Shown one piece after another: positions 45,169 to 55,687 of a DNA stretch of 64,000 nt. The position numbers and the translations under genes are program-made. Origin of the DNA: Cryptomeria japonica (taxonomy: Eukaryota; Streptophyta; Pinopsida; Cupressales; Cupressaceae); NCBI RefSeq assembly GCF_030272615.1, contig NC_081410.1, forward strand, positions 127,395,140-127,459,139. The letters run 5' to 3'. How positions within the stretch are numbered: position 1 is the first letter of the stretch; each line of letters opens with the position of its first letter. The notes beneath the pieces were generated by a model. The model was given only the letters and a program-made list of their open reading frames with translations, was not told the origin of the DNA and made no database searches.

Positions 45169-48100
45169 TTATGCGCTCTTTTCAGCCTCTGCGGTTTGTT
45201 CAACAGGTTGTTCGGTTGCAACCTCTTCTATCTTTTCAGGGGCGCTCTCCAACTGCTCCGGATCATGGGTGGAATATTTAACTTCCCACTCATTATATGT
45301 CTCTTCTGTTGGCCATGAAAAATTAATCACATTATCTTTGATTTTAGTCAACCTTTTCCAAGAATTTCTCAGTTTGTTGACTTCTGAGTTAAGAAAACTA
45401 TAATGTGATTTAATTTTTTCTATTTCCTGTATTGTTGTAACAAAGAAAGAGGTATCATCAAGATCAATGATTCCCTTAACCCTTGCTGACAATTTGACTT
45501 CTATCTCTTTAAGCCATATTTGCTTGTCTTTCAACTGATCCGGGTTGGCAAAAATTCCTGGGAGCAACTCAAAAACTTGATCAGCGTATTCCTTCTTGCA
45601 TAGATTGACCTTTCTATCCACATTATCTACATCTGCTGCCAATTGCATTAAAACTTTAGCGACATCAGAAGTGGATTTGATAATGGGATTGGCTCTTGCT
45701 TCATCACAGGATACACTCATGAACTCTAAATCTTGCTCCCTAGGCCTCCATTTGTCAAAAATGGGTGTCAAAATGGCTTTATCTCTCCTCAGTTCATTCC
45801 ATATCTCCATAACTTTTCCCACACTGTTGTAAAGCAATGAGACATTTATCGTATCTGCAAAACTGGAGATTGTGGCCCTTACCTTTTCCTCATACTTCCC
45901 TGCATACAAAGCCTGAGCTTGCTTCAGGTTTTCTAGTTCTTGAGGAGTAATCTCAATCATTTGGGAGCTGGAAGGTGCTGGAGATGGTGGAAATTCGATG
46001 ATAGGGCTTGTAGGTGGAGGTCTTGCAAGAGAGGAGGAAATCATCAATGTTGAAGGCTCACCCTGTTGGTGCTGTCCCATCAGTTGGCTCTGCAACTTGG
46101 CAATGATGCTATCTTTGCCCCTTACCTCCTCCTTGGCACTGTTATAGGCCTTCAAAACTGTTTCCAACTTAATTTGGAGGGCCTCCTTTTCTTTGGCTTC
46201 CTTCTCAGCCACTGCAACACTGAATTTTGCAGTTTCTAGCACAGTGCTAGCAGCCTCTACTACCCCTGTACTCTGCACTCTTTTTACCATCAATCCACTG
46301 GGGTGTCTTTGCCTTTCTTGCCCTCATTTCTCTTGAGGGACCACATAACTAGTGCAGCATTATCCTTGCTGAATGTAACCCCTTCCATGGGTTTAGTTTC
46401 TTTTCTTACTGCATCTAGCACCAGAGCATCAGCAATATCCCACTCTGGTAAGATGAGCACTCCAGCTTGTGCTACTAGATCTCTTCCCTGTTCAGGAGTG
46501 ATGGTTTTGAATTCTTCCATCATCTCCTGCTTTATTTCCTCCTCCACTGAGGCTGGATCTTTATCAGGCTGCTCAGCCTTTCTTGTCTCACATCTAGCAT
46601 TATATCTATCTATATGTTGTTTCCAAATGAACTGCATAAATGCTTCTGATGTGACAAAGTTGTCATCAGCTAAAAAGGCACTACTTGCCTTTTTTATCTC
46701 AGGATCCCACTCTTGGCCTTTAAGTTCAGTTGAGGTAATGTCCATTTCAGCTTCAATGGGCTCTTTTGGCATCCCTTCTTCCACTTCATCATAAGTGTAC
46801 GCAATCTCCCCCAAGCTGCCCAACTGCAAGAGGTGTGCAGCTGCTGCATGTTCATCTCCTATGTGAATAGGGGATTGGGATGGGGAATACAAGGGTGTAT
46901 CTGATTGCACTTCCTTCCCCACCCTTTGCTTCTTTGGGCTGTCTTGGATGTCAATGACATCTTGTATCTTCCTCTTTCCTTTTGATGCAGAGGGCTCCCC
47001 TGTTGTGGGTACCAGCACACTATAACCTGATTTCTTTCGCAGTGTGTAATCACCAGGAGGAATTGCTTTGGTGGAAGCTGACCTGCTCAAGATCACTCTG
47101 GCCTTTTCAGGGTCACTTTTAATCACAGCCTCCCTCTTCTCCTTTAGTGTTTGCATTACATCTTCAAAGCAAACAATCAAAAACTTTATTTTTTCTTCAA
47201 ATGGGAAGAAACTAGACAAAGGGTCATAGCTAGCATCAAATTGATGCACAAAATCCAAGGCTTTCTTATAAGCCACCCACTTTTCTTTCCTTAATTCCTG
47301 CTCATCTAAATCAAATTCATTTCTGATGAGATCTTCAGGAAATTGAAATTGATGAGGCCTACCTCTGCATGCTACCTTCTTCCTGAACATACCATTGAAG
47401 AAGTCCTCCGGATCAGCACACCGAGACACTGCAGTGGATAAATGGTAAGGTTTGAGGAAATCCTCAAAGCAATTCCAGCCTCCCTTTGTAATTACGAATT
47501 GGTGGGCTATGGTAGCTGCAGGGAAAATGGTCCCTTTACCTCTGCCTGTTAACTCTGCCTCTTGTAGGCCACCAATTTGTCTAAGGATCTCAACTATTCC
47601 CACTTTGAGAGGGACCTGGTAAGGTAACAAAAATGGAGTACCCCTAAAACCAAAAACTCTGAAAACTGTGGAGACTGGATATAAGTACATGTCGCCCCAG
47701 TTATGAACAATTTTGATGTTCTCTGCGAATTCTTTTGGCCTTATGAATTCCAGAAGAACCTTAAGGACTCTTGGGTTATCAGAGCAAAGGAGAGTCCTTA
47801 TTTTAGATGCAAAATATTTATCAAACGTTAGGAAACTAGCATCCTCTCTGTCCCATGACAACACAGTACTCCATAATTGTATCGGCATTTTCTCTCCTTC
47901 CTTCTCTTTAACCAGGTCTAGTCCACTGGCGAAATAATCACCACCTTTGAAGAGAAAAAAGTGCATTAAGAGTGAATACCATCCGAAAGGTCTATCCACC
48001 TTTCCATTTTTTATTCCTATCAACCCTCCATGGATAGCATCGGCAATGTAAGAAGCATAATCGAATGTGATAGCAAGAGAAGGATTCAAAATCTGAACAA

Positions 48101-48794
48101 TCATTAGCAAGTAATGATTTGACATATTTTCTTCAGCATCCTCTCCTAGAACTTGGCAAAGTGCCCAATACATTCCTTTAGCCCTTAAGGTAAACATACT
48201 CAATGAAAAAGGCTCTTGTGTGTTGGGCCCTACAACTGCTAACCCTCCTATTTTTAGAAAAAGTTCTTTAAGAGGCCCATTCCTAAGATGACTCCTCTAT
48301 GCACTGTACACTTGGGCTAATGATGTGAAATTTATGGGTTCTAGGAAGTTTGTGAACTCATTGAGCTCAAATGCTATTCTTAATTCTTCCGCATTGATTT
48401 CCACAAGGGTTTTCCCATTTACATCCCGGATGCATCTTGTGACTGAATCATAGTTCAATGCCATTTGGGTTAGCAAGTCTATATCCATGAATACCCCTGG
48501 GACTACTAATTTCCCAACATCTAGTTCCCAAATACTGTTTTGAGGAGCAGGAGAATTCCTCATTCCAAATCCGACTCTAAACAACCCCAAACCGGACAGT
48601 CCAAGCTGTGGGTCTCTCAACCAATTACCTTTGTCATACAATTCTTCTCGTATCTTCAGACAGGGAGCCCTGGGCACTAACTCTTTGGCCTTTGATGTCT
48701 GGTTAGTTGACAATGTCAACTGTTCGAAAAAATCATCACATACACTTCTTTCTAAATAATCAACCTTGCCGGAAAATTCCCTTTTAGGAGCCAT
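45169..48794 (-). pseudogene. LTR-borne accessory ORF, 3' LTR copy (about 1,210 codons)
   Basis: From ATG 48,794 the frame encodes a protein with no recognised catalytic domain. In order it has an N-terminal globular part (WELDVGKLVVPGVFMDIDL, LCQVLGEDAEENMSNHYLL), a basic Ser/Pro segment with a nuclear-signal-like KGKRK, an acidic linker, a coiled coil (VAEKEAKEKEALQIKLE) and a helical C-domain (KWRPREQDLEFM, NFSWPTEETYNEW) with a Glu-rich tail. Two lesions are seen: a TAG at 48,297 (CAA/CAG in the other copy) and a 16-bp deletion near 46,305 that shifts frame. The intact stretches are 191, 637 and 374 aa. It is read in the same sense as gag-pol. A role in packaging, nuclear transport or chromatin targeting would be guesswork. 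Confidence 0.85.
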
Positions 48795-49292
48795 TTGAAA
48801 ATGCAAGAAAATGAATACACTCTTAAACAATCCTGCAACACGAGAATGATTTTTATTTAAAACACCACACAAGAATTGCTACAAAACATGAAAGAACCTG
48901 ATGCTTGCTTGAAGGAATTTGCTCTACAACTAAACCGCTTGCTCTGTATCTGAAAAAGATAACTCTGCATCTGCTCTTCGGCAAAATCTTTTAAAAGATA
49001 TCTTCACTTGGTTGTTAGGAAATAAAATACTTGTACTCTGGGCCTTAACTATAACATTGATTCCGCATGCTTCGGCCATCCCTTCAAAATTGAATTCATA
49101 CGAGAATTCATATTTTTAACTCCAACGGGTCACAACATTCCTGCAAGTGTTTCACTGTTACCTTTTCGTTATTGATGGATTTGTCTTTAGTCTGGGTCTC
49201 ATTTTTCTATTGGCTACATAATACCACGCGGCACCCTACCATTGGCCTTAAAAATCCCTTCGCATTCCACTTGATACTAACCGCGTGTCTTT

Positions 49293-49299
49293 CTTTATA
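49293..49299 (-). promoter_or_regulatory. Candidate TATA box of the giant LTR
   Basis: The minus strand reads CAGTATAAAGAAAG, placed between the palindrome array and the ORF start about 500 bp downstream. The right LTR has TAAAAAG at this place, so it is mutated there. A CCAAT word (minus) lies about 75-80 bp downstream. Confidence 0.4.
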
Positions 49300-49329
49300 C
49301 TGTGACGGGCCCACATTTTCTTTTTTGAC

Positions 49330-50470
49330 CATGTCATCATTATGACACGTGGACGACTCTTGTTAACTCTCGCTATTTCGCGGGCTTAAAGAGTGAGCAT
49401 TTTACCCTTGCGAAATAGCGCAGGCCATTGGATCATCCCTCAAGTTGATCACTAATTAATCCTTTTTAAAAAAGGTTCTCAGGAATGGTGGGCCCACTGA
49501 CTCGTCACTAACACCTGGCATCCAGTCACTTGCGGTGCTGATTTGTCGCTCTGTCATTCACCAAAAAGAAACCACGAGGGGTCCCACTTTCGTCTCAACA
49601 GGTCTATCTCTCACTTCATCATCATGACACGGGACGGCTCACATTAACTCTCGCTATTTCGCGGGCCTAAAGGGTGAGCATTTTACCCTTGCGAAATAGC
49701 GACGACCGTCGGATCATCTCTGCAGTTGATCGGCATTTAATCCTTTGAAAAGGCTCTTAGGAATGGTGGGCCCGCTGACTCATCACGAACACATGGCATC
49801 CTTATCACTCGCGGAGCTGATTTGTCATTTTCTTATTTGCCAGAAAGGAACCATAGGGACCCACATTTTCCTTTTAGACTGCGTGTCATCATGACACATG
49901 GACGGTTCTTGTTCATTCTCTCTATTTTGCGGGCATAAGGAGTGAGAATTTTACCCTTGCGAAATAGCGCGGGCCGTTGGATCATCTCTTAAGTTGATTG
50001 ACATTTAATCTTTTGAAAAGGCTCTCATAAGATGTGGGCCCGCTAACCCATCATGGACACCTGGCGCCTTGTCACTTTCGGAGCTGACTTGTCACTCTGT
50101 CATTTGCTAGAAGGAGCCACGAGGTCTCAATAAATTGTTAACAGCTGTACCTGCCAGGTCATCTCCACCTGCGACCCGACTCATCTCTGGGGCCCACTTT
50201 GAACCTTTAATCCTGACCCGCTGACTGTGGTGACTTGTGCCACGTGCTACCTTTTAATACGCCAGAAGAAAGCCACGGGGCTCCAACCACCTTTGACAGC
50301 TACACCCTTTACTTCCTCCGTCATGACACATGGATGGCTCTCGTTAACTCTCACTATTTCGCGGGCCTAAAGAGTGAGCATTTTACCCTTGCGAAATAGC
50401 GCAGGCCGTTGGATCATCCCTAAAGTTGATCACTAATTACTGGGCCCGACAACTTTAGAAGAAAAGCATA
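49330..50470 (-). repeat. U3 array of four palindromes with E2F-like cores (3' LTR)
   Basis: CGCTATTTCGC pairs with GCGAAATAGCG across a 28-nt loop at 49,371-49,420 and 49,652-49,701, with less perfect copies at 49,921-49,969 and 50,352-50,401. The left arms run into TTTCGCGG, which fits the E2F site TTTSSCGS. Units also share ATCATGACAC(G/A)TGG (G-box CACGTG at 49,346), GGCCGTTGGATCATC and AAGTTGATC. Spacing is about 281, 270 and 431 bp. The array lies upstream of the TATA candidate, as enhancers should. Confidence 0.85.
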
Positions 50471-50530
50471 AAAGGCATAAAATTTTCAAATAATCAACGT
50501 AGCCGCCTAGGCAAAAAACAAGGGGGGACA

Positions 50531-50902
50531 CTTCCTACGACCCCGCGACCCATAACTTAAGTGAATAAAGTAACAGAAGATTAGAAACCAGAGGGTTTAA
50601 CACAAAAAGATAAGATCTAAAAAATAAAAAACCCTTAAACCCCCAAGGTTTAGAACAAAGCTGAAGCACTTGGGATTACACCCTATTCGAAAAATTTCAA
50701 GGTACCATAGCCAATTATGGGAAAAGAAGAACCCAATTTTAAAACAGTGATAACAACGCCTCTGACTGGGGATGGTTGATTGCGAGATCAACACAAGAAA
50801 ACTCAAAAACTCTGGAGAAACAGATCAAAACACAGACCAAAACCAGGAAAGCAAGAAAGAAAACAAAATATATACAAACAAAGGACCTACCGTGCATGGA
50901 CA
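50531..50902 (-). other. 3' untranslated region and polypurine area of the giant element
   Basis: About 370 bp between the integrase stop (50,903) and the inferred LTR start. A purine-rich stretch (minus GGGGTCGTAGGAAG) directly precedes TGTCCCCCC. A second candidate, CCTTGGGGG, lies 110 bp further upstream. No gene. Confidence 0.5.
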
Positions 50903-53518
50903 TTAAGAGAAATAATGCTTCAGGAATTGTCCATGCACTGGAAATTCCTGCATTTCATCATTCATATTCTTCAAAAAATAGGAATCCTTACCATTCAGGT
51001 CACAAACCATAAAAGGGCCAATCCATAGTGATTCAAATTTTTTATGCTTTCCTTTATCCTGTCCTTTTGCATTCCACTGAAGAACTATGTCATCAATTTG
51101 AAACTTCCTTAGGGATGTCCTCTTATCAAAAAGATACTTTGACTGCAACTGGATCTTCTGATTTTTCTTATGGGCAGAAGTCCTAAACTCCTCCATTTCT
51201 ACAATTTGGATCATTTTGTTTTCCATTGGTTCAAATATTTCCATGTCCTTATCCTGCAAAAACTTATACACTGGAAGAAGGTTATTTACCGGTAATCTGG
51301 CTTGGGTACCATAAACCAACTCAAAAAGTGACATTCCAATGGATTTTTTAACTGTTATTCTATCTGCCCATAGAGCTAACTTCAATTTTTGATCCCAAGA
51401 TCTCTTGTTTTCTTCTAAAATTTTCTTGATGATATTCAACAGGCTTTTGTTGCTGGATTCTGCTTGTCCATTCCCCTGAGGGTGATAAGGTGATGAGTAT
51501 GACATGAGTAGACCATGACTATTGCAAAAACCTACAAATTCTTTTGATCTGAAACACATAACATTATCCATTACCAATTTTGCAGGTGTTCCAAATCTAG
51601 TCACGATATTATCCATCAGGAAATCAATGACAATTTTACTAGTAGCTCTTCTTGTAGGAATAGCTTCTATCCATTTGGTAAAATAATCAGTAGCCACTAT
51701 AATCCATCCATGACCTCTTCCTGACTTCTCAACAATTTCTCCAATAAAATCAATGCCCCATTGGACAAAAGGAGCTTCTACAGAGACTGGATTTAGGAGT
51801 AAGGCTCCTTCATACTTGCGCTTAGAAGAAAATCTTTGACATGGATCACATCTTTGAACATATGCATGGGTATCTTTAAATAAGGTAGGCCAATAGTACC
51901 TAGCCCGTATTATCTTACCAGCAGTAGTCTTAGCAGAATAGTGACCTCCACATACTCCATCATGCATTTCAATCAACACCTGTTTAGCTTGAAATTCATC
52001 CAAACACATTAGTAACTCTCCATCTCTTTTTCTCCAAAAAAAATCACCCTGAATGAGCACATACTTTTGGGACTTAAGCTTCAAAGTTCTCTTCTGATTG
52101 TGTGTCATTTCTTCTGGTAGTATGTTACCTTTCAATACTTGGATTATCTCTGTGTACCACGGTTGTCTCTCAATACTAGTAACCAAAGCATCTCTAACTT
52201 CAACATTGTGTATTTCTACATTCATGAGATTTGACTCAGTCATGAGCTTAGCCAAACCTAACCCTCTCACCAATTTAGTGATCTTTATCTCCAAATTGAA
52301 CTCCTGAATTCTATTGATCCATCTACATCTCTTCCCAGTAACCTCAGACTGAGACAAAATATCTTTAACTGCAGCATGTGGAACATAGGCAATGACGTTT
52401 GCATTCACCAGATATGGCCTAAAACCTTTAACAACTTTAACTAAGGCATAATCTTGTTTCTCCATGATTTCATATTTTAGTTTTGCCACCTGCAAAGATT
52501 TACTATAGAAAGCTATGGGATGTTCATATCCTTCATTGTCCTTTTGTAATAATACTGCAGCCACCGTGTGATATGAGGCAAAAGAAAACAGAAAAAAAGG
52601 CTTACCACAATCTGGGGATTTCAACACTGGTGCTTCCTGGATTGCCTTCTTAATCTCATCAAAAGCTTTTGAAGCTTCTTGATCCCAATGAAACTTTGCG
52701 TCCTTCTTGAGCAACTTGACAATAGGCTTCACTATCTCAGCAAAGTTTGCAATGAATCTCCTGACAAAATTCACTTTGCCTAAAAAAGACTGGATTCCTT
52801 TCACATTTTTAGGTTCAGACACTCTGTTGATTGCTTCAATTCTTTCAGGGTCTATTCTTATCCCTTCCTTGGAAACTATGTGTCCCAATAACTTTCCTTC
52901 AGTGACCCCAAAATGACATTTCTTGGGATTCAGTGATACACCAAATTCCAAGGCTTTATCGAACACCTTCTCTAAATGTCCACAATGATCATCAGCTTTC
53001 TTTGAGAAGCAGGTTAGATCATTTTGGTAAACCACCATAATGATATTTATGAATTCCTTAAAAGCCACATCCATAGCTCTCTGAAATGTATCTCCTGCAT
53101 TTTTTAATCCAAACGACATTCTCACATATACATAGGTTCCCCATGGAGTAGTGAAAGCTGTTTTAAACTGTTCAGACTCCTTTACTAGCACTTGATTGTA
53201 TCCTGAGAAACCATCCATCATGGATAAAAGATCACATCCTGTCACTCTTTGTAGCATTGCTTCCATATTTGGGGATGAATAATTATCTTTTAAGGAAGCA
53301 ACATTAAGATTCCTAAAATCAACACACAATCTGATGTCTCCATTCTTCTTTCTTACTCAGACCAGATTAGAGACCCATGAAGAATGTCTTATTGGTTTGA
53401 TAATCCCCCCTTCTCTCAATTTAGTCAACTCTTGTTGCATTTTAGTTTCTAATAAGGGGTTGATAGGTCTCTGTTTCTGTCTGAAAGGCTTAGCATCTGG
53501 AAGTAAGGGAACTTCATG
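50903..53518 (-). pseudogene. RT, RNase H and integrase of the giant element
   Basis: After a TAG at 53,519 and a TGA at 53,357 the frame is open for 808 codons. RT: RLCVDFRNLN, GYNQVLVKESEQFKTAFT, MSFGLKNAGDTFQ. The catalytic motif at 53,018-53,029 is YQND (normal YLDD), so the first catalytic Asp is Asn. RNase H: FASYHTVAAVLLQKD (DAS replaced by FAS), then AYVPHAAVK. Integrase: HHCC finger (HDGVCGGHYSA, RCDPCQRF) and an intact DD35E triad (WGIDFIGE, LVMDN, GQAESSNKS). A GPF-like C-domain (WIGPFMV) ends the protein; there is no chromodomain. Confidence 0.93.
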
Positions 53519-54388
53519 CTAAAAAAGATCTTGTCTATACGCCTTAAGGTCTTCATAAGACCAAGCAAAGACATGCTTATACCTTTTCAATAAATTGATA
53601 AGGTTAGTCCTAACATGAGGGGGTAATTTCTTTCCAATATATACCAACTTGGGGAATGATTTTGTCCCTAGGTTTACCTCCTCCAATTCTTCTAACTTGG
53701 TGGTAGATTGCTGGTGTAAATGACTATCATTATAACTAAACATACTCTCTAGCGCCACCAACCCTTTAGATATCTCATTAGCTTCCAACTGGACAATATC
53801 ATTTCCAAACACTGTCTCTCTATTGTCCACCACTTCCACCAATGCATTGCAATCAATCTTTTGTCCATCATAATCATCAACACATTGGATGAACCTAAGA
53901 ATATCTTCATCATCAACAAAAACTTGCCAATTATATACATTATCAGGGATGGCCGGCCTAGCTTTTATTTCCACAGTGGAAATACCAGTTAGCGTTGCAT
54001 CATCATTTTTTAAAGCAACATTAGCTAGGAAATCTACCATAATATTTTTGGTTCGCTCTATCCAATTAATAGAAAATGCATCAAAATGCTCAATGACATC
54101 CCAAACAGCATGCTTATATTGCTTCAATCTATCATTCTTGGATGCATATTTAGATCTCACCTGAGAGACAACCAACTCTGAATCCCCCATTACTTTCAAC
54201 AGTTGGATTCCATGCTTTTTTGCAACCTCAAGTCCTAGTAACAGGGCTTCATACTCTGCAGTATTATTTGTGCACTGGAATGCCAATAAAAATGAGTATT
54301 TAAAAGTTATACCTGATGGGGACACAAAAAGAACCCCTGTTCCAGATCCTTCTTTAGAGCAAGCTCCATCAAAATACATCTGCCACAA
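53519..54388 (-). pseudogene. Archaeal-type RNase H domain and RT leader of the giant element
   Basis: MYFDGACSKEGSGTG, NTAEYEALLLGLEVAKKHG, VMGDSELVVSQV and IMVDFLANVAL form a complete type-I RNase H of the archaeal/plant kind, with the four acidic residues (D, E, D, D) present. It lies between protease and RT in the same frame. The C-part (PPHVRTNLINLLKRYKHVFA, then WSYEDLKAYRQDLF) is the usual leader of RT. A TAG closes the piece where Gln is expected. Confidence 0.9.
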
Positions 54389-54538
54389 CCCATACTGCTA
54401 TGCTTGTAGCTCGACTACAATTGGGTCAGTATTTTTCAATTGAGGTGATATTGGTTGAAGTCTGAAGTTATCTAAATCCACATCAATCATACAATTAAGT
54501 ATATTAGGGTCCACATTTTCAATTACCTTAGGAGCTCA

Positions 54539-55687
54539 TGGCTCCCTATATAGTTTGACCTGATTGCCACCAATAGGAATAGTAGCATAAGACAAGTCCA
54601 GTTGAACATTTCCCCCCACTGCTACTGTCCACTGTCTAGAAAGTAACATATCATAGTGGGGTTTAGTATCAGTAACAATAACATCCATTTTATAAGTGGC
54701 TTCAAGAAATGCTGCTATTTTTACTTCTACATCTTTCATTGTACCTATCACAGGCACTTCTCTATTATCCATGGCATAACATTTCCCATACACAGTGGTT
54801 ACTGATAACCCTAGTTCTTTCATAACACCATAGGGAATTACATTAGCAGCTGCTCCTGAATCTATCATGCATTTTTTAATCAACCGGTTATTTACTAGCA
54901 AAGTAACACAAAAGGGATCTACCTGAGAAGGCTCCTGAATGATGGTGGTTCCAACATATACCTCTGGGGTTTGGAACTCTTTATCCTTTCCAACTTTATT
55001 CGAACCAGTGGGTAATACTAGGTCACTATCAGATATACTAGAGAATAAAGACAAAGCTGCATCCTTATGTTCTTTAATCTTTAGCAATTCTATTAATGGA
55101 ACAGTGACTTTCATTTGAGTTAAAGCTTGGGCCATATCAAATGCAGAATTATTACATTTTTCGGTATTAACCTTAACCTTTTCTATTTTGAATTGACTGG
55201 CCCTCTTCACTGTCTCTGCCCTTTGTACATCACCAACATTTTTGTCATCTATGCCTTTAGGTAAGTCTTTAACTTGTTCCTCTTTTTCTTGACTGGCTTT
55301 AAGAATATCAGTAACACCTCTTAATGCCCCCTTTTTTGTGACTTCTTTTACAAACATAGAACCTGGTTCACCTTGATCAGTGTCTCTCTTGGTGCTTCTC
55401 AGATTGTAGTTATGTTTTTCTTTGGCGATTGTAGCCTTAGTGAGATTTTTAACTTCTTCCTCACTAGGCCTCCTAAGATGAACTTCTTCATCTTCAATTG
55501 TTACCACATTCAATGTAGGATGCCAACCTAAGGCTAACTATCCTTGCACTAACCTTTCATTATCTAGCACATCACTGTATTCACTTTGCATTGATTCCTC
55601 ATCACTTTCTATGATGGTTTCAAACATATTAATGTCAGGCTCTGCTTCTGGCCTCATAGATTCTTCCAAAGCTTGAGCCACTGCACA
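54539..55687 (-). pseudogene. Aspartic protease region of the giant element
   Basis: The protease core has an intact active site (CMIDSGAAANVIPYGVMKEL) and the second conserved strand (PHYDMLLSRQW). An acidic/basic linker from Gag precedes it. The piece is bounded by TAG at 55,688, TAG at 55,538 and TGA at 54,536, all in one frame and each one transition from a sense codon. Confidence 0.88.

Larger units (their letters stand above)
44228..50530 (-). repeat. 3' LTR, about 6.3 kb, contains a long sense ORF
   Basis: The lower edge is fixed by comparison with 57,947, where the minus-strand LTR end (AACA) is followed by the primer-binding site. The upper edge is a candidate: plus-strand GGGGGGACA ending at 50,530, giving a minus-strand start TGTCCCCCC after a purine-rich stretch. 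U3 (about 49,300-50,530) holds the palindrome array. The ORF (45,169-48,794) occupies most of the rest. Confidence 0.85.

Noticed and set aside
45596-47937. Plus-strand ORFs of 74-163 aa, repeated near 59,315-61,659
   Set aside because: They are shadows of the LTR-borne minus-strand ORF; the sense frame is far longer and conserved between the LTRs.
49371-50401. Regular repeats with unique spacers resembling a CRISPR array
   Set aside because: The repeats are inverted, unevenly spaced (270-431 bp) and lie in a plant LTR; no cas-like genes exist.
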